DNA of 64,000 bases, from assembly GCA_016185275.1 (NCBI GenBank), contig JACPNX010000014.1:1-64000 (forward strand), written 5' to 3'. Below, piece after piece: positions 49,392 to 57,971 of this stretch. Source of the DNA: Actinomycetota bacterium. Its GTDB lineage: Bacteria; Actinomycetota; Acidimicrobiia; Acidimicrobiales; Iamiaceae. Position numbers and translations under genes: made by a program. A model generated the notes under the pieces. The model was not told where the DNA came from. It ran no database searches and saw nothing but the letters and a program-made list of their open reading frames with translations. Within the stretch, counting starts at the first letter, position 1; the number at the start of each line of letters is the position of its first letter.

Positions 49392-51056
49392 ATGATCAAC
49401 GAGCGCGTCATCGTGGACGGCTCGAACATCGCGACCGAGGGCCGCACGCTGCCGTCGCTGGCGCAGCTGGACGAGGCGGTCCGGGCCTTCACCGCGGAGT
49501 TCCCTCAGTCGGCCATCACGGTCGTGGTCGACGCGACCTTCGGTCACCGGATCGCCGACGACGAGAAGGAAGCCTTCGAAGAGGCGGTGCTGGCGGGCGA
49601 GCTGGTGACGCCTCCGGCCGGGGCCATCGGCCGAGGCGACGCCTTCGTGCTGACGATCGCCGATCGGGCGAACGCGACGGTGTTCTCGAACGACTCGTTC
49701 CAGGAGTTCCACGGTCAGTACACGTGGCTGTTCGACGAGGGCCGCCTGATCGGTGGCAAGCCGGTCCCGTCGGTCGGGTGGATCTTCGTCCTGCGCACGC
49801 CCGTGCGGGGCCCCGTGTCGCGCCGGGCGCAGCGAGCGGCCAAGACGAAGAAGGTGTCGCCTCGCGCCGCGGTGCTGCGGGCTGCGCCAGGCGAGCGGCC
49901 GGCGATCGGCGCGACCAAGAAGGTCGCGGCCCGCCCGGCGCCGGCGCGCCGTCGCGCCAAGGCCGCGGTCCCGGCGGCCGCGCCCGACGAGGTGGTGCAG
50001 GCGGCGATCGACGAGGCCGCCTCGGTGGGTGGCGGCACAGCGGTCGCCACCTCGATGGAGGAAGGTGAGCGCCGCGGCCGGCGGCGCCGGCGCACCGGCG
50101 CCACCGCGAAGGCGGTGGAGCCGGTCAACGACCCGCTGCCCTTCCTCGAGTTCGTGAGCGCCCACCCCGTGGGTTCGATGGTGGAGGGAACCGTGGACCG
50201 GTTCTCGTCGCACGGCGCTTACGTGGTCGTCGAGCGAGCGCAGTGCTACCTGCCGCTCCGCTCGATGGCCGACCCGCCCCCCAAGAGCGCCCGTGAGGTG
50301 CTCAAGGTGGGCGACACCCGCTCCTTCGTCGTGGAGTCGTTCGACTCGCCTCGGCGGAGCATCGACCTGGCCATCCCGAGCACGGCGTCCACGGCGCCGT
50401 CCGGCGAGGCCGAGCCACCGACACCCGCCGAGGAGGCACCCACCATGGCACCTGCGAAGAAGGCAGCGGCCAAGAAGTCAACCACCAAGAAAAGCACCGG
50501 CACAGCTGCGGCCAAGCGGTCAGCGGCCGCCGCGACCGGTGTGACGACCAAGAAGGCCGGCACCGCCAAGGCCGCCACGAAGAAGGCCACGACGGCCGCG
50601 ACCAAGAAGGCTTCGTCGACCGCGAGCAAGGCGACGGCGGGCAGGAAGGCCAGCGGTCCGAGCACGAAGAAGTCGACCAGCGCCAAGAAGGCCTCGGGGA
50701 CGAGCGCGAAGAAGGCGGCGTCGACGACGCGGAAGTCCACGGTCACCGCCAAGAAGGCCTCGGGGACGAGCGCGAAGAAGGCGGCGTCGACGACGCGGAA
50801 GTCCACGGCCACCACGAGGAAGGCCTCGGGGACGAGCGCGAAGAAGGCGGCGTCGACGACGCGGAAGTCCACGGCCACCACGAGGAAGGCCTCGGGGACG
50901 AGCGCGAAGAAGGCGACCGGCGCAGGCAAGTCGTCGTCGTCGAGGAAGACGACCGGCACGGCCAAGACCACGGCGACGAAGACGACGGCGAGGAAGACCA
51001 CGGCGAAGAAGGCGACGGCGAGGAAGGCGTCGGTCCCGAGCACGCCCGGGGCCTGA
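49392..51056 (+). CDS. NYN (Zc3h12a-like) RNase domain, S1 domain and lysine-rich tail
   Basis: The 554-aa protein opens with a NYN/PIN-fold RNase (1-130). Acidic residues occur in IVDGSNIATEG, TVVVDATFGH, GRGDAFVLTIAD and FSNDSFQEFHGQ, a pattern close to the Zc3h12a/regnase family. A basic linker follows at 135-195. An S1-type RNA-binding barrel lies at ~255-330 (VGSMVEGTVDRFSSHGAYVV, then LKVGDTRSFVVESFDSPRRS). A ~200-residue histone-H1-like Lys/Ala/Ser/Thr tail ends it, with 66-bp repeats. Probably an RNA endonuclease held on RNA or nucleoid. ATG after GAGGGGG. Confidence 0.8.
   Translation: MINERVIVDGSNIATEGRTLPSLAQLDEAVRAFTAEFPQSAITVVVDATFGHRIADDEKEAFEEAVLAGELVTPPAGAIGRGDAFVLTIADRANATVFSNDSFQEFHGQYTWLFDEGRLIGGKPVPSVGWIFVLRTPVRGPVSRRAQRAAKTKKVSPRAAVLRAAPGERPAIGATKKVAARPAPARRRAKAAVPAAAPDEVVQAAIDEAASVGGGTAVATSMEEGERRGRRRRRTGATAKAVEPVNDPLPFLEFVSAHPVGSMVEGTVDRFSSHGAYVVVERAQCYLPLRSMADPPPKSAREVLKVGDTRSFVVESFDSPRRSIDLAIPSTASTAPSGEAEPPTPAEEAPTMAPAKKAAAKKSTTKKSTGTAAAKRSAAAATGVTTKKAGTAKAATKKATTAATKKASSTASKATAGRKASGPSTKKSTSAKKASGTSAKKAASTTRKSTVTAKKASGTSAKKAASTTRKSTATTRKASGTSAKKAASTTRKSTATTRKASGTSAKKATGAGKSSSSRKTTGTAKTTATKTTARKTTAKKATARKASVPSTPGA
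50688..50918. repeat. 66-bp in-frame coding repeat in the lysine-rich tail
   Basis: Three full copies (50688-50753, 50754-50819, 50820-50885) and half of a fourth encode a 22-residue unit, AKKASGTSAKKAASTTRKST-like. Copies are almost identical at DNA level, so the expansion is recent. Confidence 0.92.
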
Positions 51057-51112
51057 ACCGGCCCGCCTCCTCACCGGTGACGTCGGCGGTGGGCGCACAT
51101 GCCCACCGCCGC

Positions 51113-51118
51113 TACGGT
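51113..51118 (+). promoter_or_regulatory. -10 box TACGGT of xthA
   Basis: TACGGT ends 7 nt before GTG 51126 and lies inside the alternative reading from ATG 51099, so it decides for the GTG. Confidence 0.6.
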
Positions 51119-51125
51119 CGGCCCG

Positions 51126-51917
51126 GTGCGAATCGCCACCTGGAACGTCAACTCCCTCAAGGCCCGGCTGGCCCGGGTCGAGGAGTGGATCGGGTACGCC
51201 GAGCCGGATGTCGTCTGCCTCCAGGAGACGAAGCTCGCCGACACCGCGTTCCCGTCCCTCACGTTCGCCGCGCTGGGCTACGAGTCGGTGCACCACGGTG
51301 AGGGCCGGTGGAACGGCGTGGCCATACTGAGCCGCATCGGCCTGTCCGATGCGCACGCAGGGTTCCTCGACGACGGTGAGCCAGACCGGGAGGCCCGCCT
51401 GGTCTGGGCCACATGCGGGGATCTGCGCGTCGCCAGCGTCTACGTGCCCAACGGGCGGGCCGTCGACCACGACCACTACCGCTACAAGCTCGACTTCCTC
51501 GACCGGCTTCGGGCGAGCCTCGAACACGGCTGCTCGCCCTCGGACCGGATCGTCGTCTGCGGTGACTTCAACATCGCGCCGGCGGACGACGACGTGTACG
51601 ACCCGGCCGCGTTCGTCGGCTCCACCCACGTGAGCGACGAGGAGCGCGCGGGTCTGGCACGGCTGAGCGAGTGGGGACTCGTCGACGTGTTCCGCCGGCT
51701 GCGCCCCGAGCCGTGCCTGTACTCATGGTGGGACTACCGCGCCGGGAACTTCCACAAGCACCTCGGCATGCGCATCGATCTCGTCCTCGGCACGCCGCCC
51801 GTCGCCGCCGCGGCCACCTTCGCGCTGATCGACCGGCAGGCCCGCAAGGGGACCGGGCCCTCCGATCACGCGCCGCTGTTCGTCGACGTCGACCTCGACC
51901 CGGCGATCGTCCCGTGA
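51126..51917 (+). CDS. xthA: Exodeoxyribonuclease III
   Basis: The 263-aa enzyme is a Mg-dependent AP endonuclease and 3'-5' exonuclease. It shows IATWNVNSLKARL at the N-terminus, PDVVCLQETKLAD, WNGVAILSRIG, VYVPNGR, VVCGDFNIAPADDDVYDP, YSWWDYRAGNF and GPSDHAPLFVDVD. All catalytic residues (Asn, Glu, Asp-Asn, Asp-His) are present. The start GTG leaves the expected methionine right before RIATWN. It acts in base-excision repair. It overlaps the thioesterase gene by 4 bases. Confidence 0.95.
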   Translation: MRIATWNVNSLKARLARVEEWIGYAEPDVVCLQETKLADTAFPSLTFAALGYESVHHGEGRWNGVAILSRIGLSDAHAGFLDDGEPDREARLVWATCGDLRVASVYVPNGRAVDHDHYRYKLDFLDRLRASLEHGCSPSDRIVVCGDFNIAPADDDVYDPAAFVGSTHVSDEERAGLARLSEWGLVDVFRRLRPEPCLYSWWDYRAGNFHKHLGMRIDLVLGTPPVAAAATFALIDRQARKGTGPSDHAPLFVDVDLDPAIVP

Positions 51918-52633
51918 CCGCCGAGCCGCCCCGTGACGGGCCGGTGATCCCGAGGCTCTTTTCGGCCGCGTCGGAGGAGGTCTCGGACCGCCGGCGCGAG
52001 CTGCGGCGGTTGGGCGGGGCGACGCGGGCGTTGATCGAGCGGCTGGTGCACACCCCGGCGGACGAGGCGGAGCTGGCGGCCATGGCCGACGAGGTCGAGG
52101 CGCTGGTGCGGCGGCTCCCGGAGCGCCAGGGCCGCAGCGCCTACGACGGCTTCGCCGAGGTGTCGATGGCCGGGAGCGATCCCGAGCTCGGTGCCTTCTT
52201 CGACCACAGCCCGTTGATCGGGCTGGCCAACCCGCTCTCGCCGCCGCTGCACCTGACCATCGAGGCCGACAGGGTGACGGGCACCGCGGTGTTCGGCTCG
52301 GCGTACGAGGGCCCGCCGGGGCACGTCCACGGTGGCTACATCGCCGCGGCGTTCGACGAGCTGCTCGGCGCGGCTCAGACCCTGTCCGGCGCACCCGGCA
52401 TGACGGGCCGGCTCATCGTGCACTACCGGTCGCCGACGCCGCTCCACGAGGAGCTGCGCCTCGAGGGCCGGTTCCTGCGCCGCGACGGTCGCAAGGTCTT
52501 CACCGAGGGGTCGATGTGGGTGGGTGACCGCCTCACCGCCGAGGCCGAGGGTCTGTTCGTCTCGGTCCCGGCCGAGCGGTTCATGGTCATGCGCCGCGAG
52601 CGCGACAGCGACGGCGGCGCGCCGCCCTCCTAA
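51914..52633 (+). CDS. PaaI-type hot-dog thioesterase
   Basis: The 239-aa product has an N-terminal helical extension (~1-85). A hot-dog thioesterase domain follows with SAYEGPPGHVHGGYIAAAFD (~125-145), whose HGG is the typical active-site turn, and RLIVHYRSPTPLHEELRLEG. It probably hydrolyses acyl-CoA thioesters; the N-terminal extension is typical of mycobacterial relatives. GTG start overlapping the xthA stop by 4 bases, so the pair is one operon despite unrelated functions. Its end overlaps the convergent phosphoesterase by 4 bases. Confidence 0.86.
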   Translation: MTAEPPRDGPVIPRLFSAASEEVSDRRRELRRLGGATRALIERLVHTPADEAELAAMADEVEALVRRLPERQGRSAYDGFAEVSMAGSDPELGAFFDHSPLIGLANPLSPPLHLTIEADRVTGTAVFGSAYEGPPGHVHGGYIAAAFDELLGAAQTLSGAPGMTGRLIVHYRSPTPLHEELRLEGRFLRRDGRKVFTEGSMWVGDRLTAEAEGLFVSVPAERFMVMRRERDSDGGAPPS

Positions 52634-54711
52634 TCGCCCGAGGGCGGGCCGGGCAGATCGCCCCGAGCGGGGCCGACCTCCGACGCAGCCTCGCCGACCC
52701 GGCGCCGCAAGGCCACGGCCGCGCCGGCGAGAGCCGCGCCGGCGGCCACCATCGCCGAGCCGGCGAGCGCGGGGCCGGTCACGTCGGCTCCGGTGCGGGC
52801 CAGCTCGCCGCCCGCGCCGTCGCCACCGGTCCCACCGTCGCCACCGGTCCCACTGCCGCTCGAACCGCCCCCGCCCAACGTCGTCGACGTGGCCGCCGAG
52901 GTCCCTGTGGTCCCCGTGGTCGTCGTGGTGGACACGGGTGGCGGCTCGACCGGGATGCGCAGCATGAGCTCGACGTTGTGCGCCTCGGCGCCGCCGATGT
53001 GGCCGGCTCGGCTGACCTGCGCGTCGTTGGCGGCCAGCTCCCGGCTCATCGATGCCAGCCCGAGCAGGCTGCGGTCGTCGTACGGCACCGACGCCGGCGC
53101 GGCGTGCTCGATGACCGTGCAGAAGATCGACAGCGTGCCGTCGCGGTTGTCGGCCAGCTCCACGAGGCGAGCCTGCTGGGGGTAGTCGACGTGGCTGGCC
53201 GTGTTGATCTCCCAGAAGCCGCCGGTGAGGCCGAGAGGGTCGGGGTGGGGCGTGACCTCGTGGCGATGCGTGTGGCCGTTCACCCAGGCGACGACGTTCG
53301 GGTACCGCAGCAGCGTGGCCACCACCTCGGGGCCCTGGACCCGGCGCTCCGTGGGCCGGGCCGGGTCCGGGTCGCCCGCGTCCATGGTGGCCGGCGTGTG
53401 GTGGCTGAACACGAGGACGTGGACACCGTCACGACCCGTCCGCACGACGGTGCCCGAGGCGTCGACGTACCACGCGGCGCGGGCCCGCAGCTCCGCCTCC
53501 AGCCAGCGGAGCTGACCTTCACCGATGGATCCGGCTGCGCCGTTGGGACCGCCGGCCCGGTTGCAGGTGTCGAGGCTGACGCCCACGACGCCCGGGGCGA
53601 TGTCGAACGTGAACGCAAGGGGCCCGCCGTCGAGGTGGTCGGTCGTGTAGCCGTGACCGCCCGGGGACGTCGGTGAGGCGAGCATGGCCCGGGCGAAGTC
53701 GGTGGGCGACAGTGACCGACGGTCGGCGTCGGGCGTCACGATGCGAGCGGGGTAGCGACCGGCGCGCAGATCCGCAAGGAAGGTGGCGGGATCGCGCAGG
53801 AGGCGCAGGACGAACGTGATCGGGTCGTCGCCCGGAGGCACGCCGGTCACCTTGAGGCGGCCCGTCAGGATGGCGTCGAGGGCGGCGGACGGGGCGGCGT
53901 TGCCCTGGATGAGACCGTCGTGGTTCCCGTAGGTCGCGATCCACGGCAACCCGACGCCCGGCGAGGGAAACGGTGCGATGGCCGACTCGAGCAGACCCGC
54001 GATGTCGGGGTAGCCGAGGTCGTCCTTGTAGCCATCGCGGACGGACGGGTCGGGATGCCAGTACGTGGGGTTCGAGTCCGACGTGTCCTGGACACCTTCG
54101 TAGCGCCCGACCTCGCCGCTGTCGGCGCGCACCGACCCGCCGTCCAGCAGCCCTACGAACCGGTCGAGCTCGTTGCGCTGGCAGTTGTCGATGTTGTCGC
54201 CGGTGGATACCGCGACGTCGAACGGTCGGCCGGTCACCGGGGCGCCGCGGAGGCTGCCGACCCTGGTGAGCATGGAGGCGGCCACCTGCCCGGTGAGCGT
54301 CTCCTGCGGCCGGTAGGCGCCGCGGAACACCGGGTGGGCCGGGTCGAGGAACTCGACGCGGCCGGGGCTCTGGGCGTCGATCACGTGGATGTCCGTGAGG
54401 TGGACGAGAGCGGCGAGCGCCAGGCGGCGCTCGTCGCGGTCCGCGCCGGGCGCACCGAGCTCGGCGCGCACGAGCATGGGCCAGCCGGGTGCGTCGACGA
54501 GGCGCTGGTACACGCCGGCGCCGCCGGGCGCGACCGTGGCCGCGAGCGTCGTGCCGGTGGGGTCGACGGCGGATGCGAGCGACACGACCCGAGGCGCCGC
54601 GGCTGCCGTTCGCCACCGCAGCAGCGGCCCACCGATCGCGACGCCCGCCGCGGTGGCGCCGGCCCCGGTCAGGAAGCCGCGCCGCCCGACGGAAGGCGGG
54701 TCTGCGCTCAC
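52630..54711 (-). CDS. Tat-exported metallophosphoesterase with LAXTG-like wall-anchor signal
   Basis: The 693-aa protein has a twin-arginine signal (GRRGFLTGAGATAAG, Arg10-Arg11). A calcineurin-like phosphoesterase follows with LVHLTDIHVIDAQ, AVSTGDNIDNCQ, YGNHDGLIQGN, FSHHTP and WVNGHTHRHEV, matching the TIGR03767-type actinobacterial family. A Thr/Ser/Gly linker then leads to LARTG (637-641), a hydrophobic helix at 645-668 and arginines, which looks like a class E sortase (LAXTG) signal. Export folded with bound metal, then wall anchoring, is inferred. GTG start overlaps the DUF2505 stop by 4 bases. Confidence 0.85.
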   Translation of the reverse strand: MSADPPSVGRRGFLTGAGATAAGVAIGGPLLRWRTAAAAPRVVSLASAVDPTGTTLAATVAPGGAGVYQRLVDAPGWPMLVRAELGAPGADRDERRLALAALVHLTDIHVIDAQSPGRVEFLDPAHPVFRGAYRPQETLTGQVAASMLTRVGSLRGAPVTGRPFDVAVSTGDNIDNCQRNELDRFVGLLDGGSVRADSGEVGRYEGVQDTSDSNPTYWHPDPSVRDGYKDDLGYPDIAGLLESAIAPFPSPGVGLPWIATYGNHDGLIQGNAAPSAALDAILTGRLKVTGVPPGDDPITFVLRLLRDPATFLADLRAGRYPARIVTPDADRRSLSPTDFARAMLASPTSPGGHGYTTDHLDGGPLAFTFDIAPGVVGVSLDTCNRAGGPNGAAGSIGEGQLRWLEAELRARAAWYVDASGTVVRTGRDGVHVLVFSHHTPATMDAGDPDPARPTERRVQGPEVVATLLRYPNVVAWVNGHTHRHEVTPHPDPLGLTGGFWEINTASHVDYPQQARLVELADNRDGTLSIFCTVIEHAAPASVPYDDRSLLGLASMSRELAANDAQVSRAGHIGGAEAHNVELMLRIPVEPPPVSTTTTTGTTGTSAATSTTLGGGGSSGSGTGGDGGTGGDGAGGELARTGADVTGPALAGSAMVAAGAALAGAAVALRRRVGEAASEVGPARGDLPGPPSGD

Positions 54712-55211
54712 GGCCGCACGCCCAGGTAGCGCTCGACCAGCGCGACCTCGTCGTGGAGGTGCTCGCGCAGTCCCGACACGATGGTTCGCTCGGCCCGGCC
54801 TCCGAGCAGCGGCACGTGGACGCGCACGTCGCCCTCGGCGCGGCGCAGCGTCGCCCCGGCGTCACCGTCGGCCGGGTCGAGCCGGTAGTGGCCCGAGCAG
54901 CTCAACCGGTCGGGATAGTGGTCGGGCAGCATCCGGAACGTCACCGATCGGGTGGCGAGGTCGTGCTCGGAGTCCTCGACCCAGCTCAACTTGTCGGGGT
55001 CCACGACGGCTCGCACGGCGCCGTTGACCTCACCGGTGAACCGGTACCTCACCTGCAGGTGGACGCGGTCGCCGTCCCGCTCGCGGCTGAGCACGTCGGG
55101 CCGGCCGAGCTTCGGCGCGTCCGCGAGCGCCTCGTAGAAGGCGGCGTCGGCGTAGGCCGCGGCCACGGCGTCGGGCGGGGCGGCGAGTGCCTGCGTCAGT
55201 GCGAAGTGCAC
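54708..55211 (-). CDS. DUF2505 domain protein (SRPBCC-like)
   Basis: The 167-aa product is a helix-grip (SRPBCC/START-like) protein of family DUF2505, with ALAAPPDAVAAAYADAAFYE at the N-terminus, VRYRFTGEVNGAV, and a long C-terminal helix ERTIVSGLREHLHDEVALVE. A ligand-binding role is presumed from the fold; nothing specific is known. It sits between uvrD2 (4 bases upstream) and the phosphoesterase (4-base overlap), so all three form one minus-strand operon. GTG start. Confidence 0.87.
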   Translation of the reverse strand: MHFALTQALAAPPDAVAAAYADAAFYEALADAPKLGRPDVLSRERDGDRVHLQVRYRFTGEVNGAVRAVVDPDKLSWVEDSEHDLATRSVTFRMLPDHYPDRLSCSGHYRLDPADGDAGATLRRAEGDVRVHVPLLGGRAERTIVSGLREHLHDEVALVERYLGVRP

Positions 55212-55215
55212 GACG

Positions 55216-57243
55216 TCATCGTGGCAGGCCTGGGACCGGCGCGTCGGCGAGGGACGCTCGTGCCAGGACCCGGAGCACGTCGGCGCCGTACTCGGCCGCC
55301 TTCACTGCGCCGACACCGGGCACCGCGGCGAGCTGGTCCACCGTGGCTGGCCGCACGCGGGCCACCTCGGCGAGCGCGTCGTCCCCGAACACGATCCCGC
55401 CGGGCATGCCCACGGAGTCGGCGACGCGGCGGCGCCACTCGTGGAGCGCGTGCAGCACCTCGCCGTACGCACCCGGCTCGTGGGTCACCTCCAGGCGGGC
55501 CCGTGCCCGGGCCAACCCACGGTCGTGCATGACCTCGCCGGCGGCGGCTCGGAGCTGGTGCGTGGCGGTGCGCAGCGCGCCGATGTAGGGCGACGGCTTG
55601 CGCCGTAGCGCCCGCTCACCGAAGGACCGCTCCTCGGCCCAGGTGATGCGCAGGGCCTGCTCGGCCCGGGTGACGGCGACGTAGAGCAGCCGCCGCTCCT
55701 CGGCCTTGGCCTCGTCGGTGCGGGCGTGGGAGATCGGTACGAGGCCGTCTTCGAGCCCGGCCAGGTGGACGACGGGCCACTCGAGTCCCTTCGCGGCGTG
55801 GAAGGTGACCACCTCGACGGCGTCACGCTCGGAGACGTCGTCGCCCTGGAGGTTGGCCGCGAGCCACGAGCGCAGCTCCTGGACGGTGCCGGTCGGTTCG
55901 ACGGCGGTGAACTCGTCGCCGAGGCGGACCAGCGCTTCGAGCGCCTCGAGCCGCGACTGCTCCGCGTCGGTGCGGGCCTCGTCCGTGCGGGCGTCGCGCT
56001 CGGCCCCGACGGTGGCCGCCAGATCGGCGAGGGCCGGCCGGGCCGGCGTCTCCCGGCGACCGAGCTCCCGCAGGGCCGCGCCGACGTCCGGGCGGGCGAG
56101 GAACGGGGCCGCGCCCCGTACCCGGTACGGGATGCCGGCCCGCCGCAGCGCCTGCTCGATCAGGGCGGTCTGGGCGTTCGTGCGCACCAGGATCGCCTGG
56201 CGCGCCCAGCGGCCACCGGGCTGGTGCGCGTCGCGCACGGCACGGGCGACGCCTCGGGCCTCGTCGTCGTCGGTCGGGTAGGCCACGATGTCGGGCACGG
56301 GACCGCTCGGCCGGTGGGCCGCCAGTGGCCGCACCCGGCCGGCTCCGCCGTCGAGCACGGCCGCGGCCACGGCCAGGACCTCGGGCGTCGACCGGTAGCT
56401 GTCGACCAGTTCGATCACCTCGGCTCCGGGATGGTGCTCCGCGAAGCGCACGAGGAAGGAGGCGTCGGCGCCGTTCCAGCGGTAGATGGCCTGGTTCGGG
56501 TCGCCGACCACGCACAGGTCGCGCCGGTCGCCCGCCCAGGCCGACAGGAGCCGGTGTTGGAGCGGGTTCACGTCCTGGTACTCGTCGACGAAGAGGTGCC
56601 TGAACCGCCAGCGCTGCGCCGCGGCGAACGCAGGGTCGTCGACCATCGCATCCGCGCAACGAGCGAGCAGGTCGTCGAAGTCGACGAGTCCCCGCATCCG
56701 CTTCTCGTTCTCGTAGCGGGCGTACAGCTCGGCGACCTTGGCGTGCGCCAGCCCGGTTCGGCGGTCCGCCCGGGCGGCGGCGGCGGCGTAGCCGTCCGGG
56801 GCCACGAGCCGGGCCCTCGCCCACTCGATCTCGGTGGCGAGCTCGCCGACCGACATGCGCGCGCTGCGCCCGAGCAGCGGTGCGAGCAGCCGGCTCTTGC
56901 GGTCGAGCAGCGCCGGCGCGCTCTGCCCCAGCCCCTTCCACCGCGTGTGCAGCTGGGCCCAGGCGACCGCGTGGAACGTCCCGGTGGTGGGCAGGTCCCG
57001 CAGTCCGAGCCGCCGGAGCCGGGAGCCGAGCTCGCCGGCGGCCTTGCGGGTGAAGGTGAGCGCGAGGACGTGGCGGGCATCGGTGCTGCCGTTGGCGCAC
57101 CGGTAGGCGATGCGCCTCGTCAGCACACGGGTCTTGCCCGAACCGGCACCCGCGAGGATGCACAGCATCGGCGCGGGGGAGACGACGGCGGCGCCCTGGT
57201 GGGCGTCGAGACCCGACAGCAGCGCACCCTCGTCGACGTCCAC
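55216..57243 (-). CDS. uvrD2: UvrD2-type superfamily I DNA helicase with HRDC domain
   Basis: The 675-aa helicase has Walker A ILAGAGSGKTRVLTRRIAYR (29-48), LALTFTRKAAGELGSR (Ia), LFVDEYQDVNPLQHRL (II), VVGDPNQAIYRWNGAD (III), IIELV-like VIELVDSYRSTPEVL (IV), FHAAKGLEWPVVHLAGLE (V) and RRLLYVAVTRAEQAL (VI). A C-terminal HRDC domain (~600-670) ends in VPGVGAVKAAEYGADVL. This matches mycobacterial UvrD2, a 3'-5' helicase, minus obvious C-terminal Zn-motif Cys residues. GTG 57243 is set by TACGAT ending 7 nt upstream on the minus strand. Confidence 0.92.
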   Translation of the reverse strand: MDVDEGALLSGLDAHQGAAVVSPAPMLCILAGAGSGKTRVLTRRIAYRCANGSTDARHVLALTFTRKAAGELGSRLRRLGLRDLPTTGTFHAVAWAQLHTRWKGLGQSAPALLDRKSRLLAPLLGRSARMSVGELATEIEWARARLVAPDGYAAAAARADRRTGLAHAKVAELYARYENEKRMRGLVDFDDLLARCADAMVDDPAFAAAQRWRFRHLFVDEYQDVNPLQHRLLSAWAGDRRDLCVVGDPNQAIYRWNGADASFLVRFAEHHPGAEVIELVDSYRSTPEVLAVAAAVLDGGAGRVRPLAAHRPSGPVPDIVAYPTDDDEARGVARAVRDAHQPGGRWARQAILVRTNAQTALIEQALRRAGIPYRVRGAAPFLARPDVGAALRELGRRETPARPALADLAATVGAERDARTDEARTDAEQSRLEALEALVRLGDEFTAVEPTGTVQELRSWLAANLQGDDVSERDAVEVVTFHAAKGLEWPVVHLAGLEDGLVPISHARTDEAKAEERRLLYVAVTRAEQALRITWAEERSFGERALRRKPSPYIGALRTATHQLRAAAGEVMHDRGLARARARLEVTHEPGAYGEVLHALHEWRRRVADSVGMPGGIVFGDDALAEVARVRPATVDQLAAVPGVGAVKAAEYGADVLRVLARASLADAPVPGLPR

Positions 57244-57250
57244 CGCGACG

Positions 57251-57256
57251 ATCGTA
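57251..57256 (-). promoter_or_regulatory. -10 box TACGAT of the uvrD2 operon
   Basis: On the minus strand TACGAT ends 7 nt before GTG 57243. Confidence 0.6.
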
Positions 57257-57321
57257 CGTAACGCCCGCGGGCGGGCCGGGGTGGTGTGCGTCGCGGCCGG
57301 CCTCGGATCGGCCTTCGTGGT

Positions 57322-57327
57322 TACGCT
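57322..57327 (+). promoter_or_regulatory. -10 box TACGCT, leaderless
   Basis: TACGCT ends 7 nt before ATG 57335; divergent partner of the uvrD2 promoter. Confidence 0.6.
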
Positions 57328-57334
57328 CCGGCCG

Positions 57335-57964
57335 ATGCCCTTTCCGCGCAAGCTGCTGAACGAGGGCGAGGAGCTGCTGCTCGACCTCCGGCCCCACTGG
57401 TTGTTCCTCGCCTCGCCGACGATCGCGCTGGTCGTCGCCATCGCCTTCGGGATCTTCGCGAGCCGGTGGAACCCGAGCAGCGGCAACCTCGATCTGCTGG
57501 TCACCGTGGTCGCCATCGGAGCGCTCGTGCTGGCGCTGGCCTGGTTCGGCGCCAAGTACCTGATCTGGAACACGACGAACTTCGTGCTCACGGGCGACCG
57601 CATCATCTCGCGACGGGGTGTCGTGGCCAAGCAGGCCACGGAGATCCCGCTGGAGCGGGTGAACACGGTGTTCTTCCATCAATCGGTGTTCGAGCGGATG
57701 GTCGGGGCGGGAGATCTCACGGTCGAGTCGGCCGGTGAGCGCGGCACGGAGTCGTTCACCGACATCCGCAAGCCGGCGGTGGTGCAGCGCGAGATCTACG
57801 TGGCGATGGAGGACAACGAGAACCGCAAGTTCGCGCGCATGGGCGGTGGTGCCCCCACGCTGTCGATCGCCGAGCAGCTCGAGAAGCTTCACCAGCTCGT
57901 GCAGCAGGGGGCGCTCAGTCCCGCCGAGTACGAGGCGCAGAAGGCCAAGCTGCTGGGCGCCTAG
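57335..57964 (+). CDS. PH-domain (bPH2) membrane protein with SHOCT tail
   Basis: The 209-aa product has two membrane helices (~23-43, 51-71), then a bacterial PH domain (YLIWNTTNFVLTGDRIISRR, then EIPLERVNTVFFHQSVFERM and GDLTVESAGERGTESFTDI). A short C-terminal SHOCT motif (EQLEKLHQLVQQGALSPAEY) ends it. SHOCT motifs mark oligomerisation or targeting tails. The role is unknown, perhaps envelope stress. It precedes the metal-receptor gene by 7 bases, so they are probably co-transcribed. Confidence 0.87.
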   Translation: MPFPRKLLNEGEELLLDLRPHWLFLASPTIALVVAIAFGIFASRWNPSSGNLDLLVTVVAIGALVLALAWFGAKYLIWNTTNFVLTGDRIISRRGVVAKQATEIPLERVNTVFFHQSVFERMVGAGDLTVESAGERGTESFTDIRKPAVVQREIYVAMEDNENRKFARMGGGAPTLSIAEQLEKLHQLVQQGALSPAEYEAQKAKLLGA

Positions 57965-57971
57965 CGGTCCC

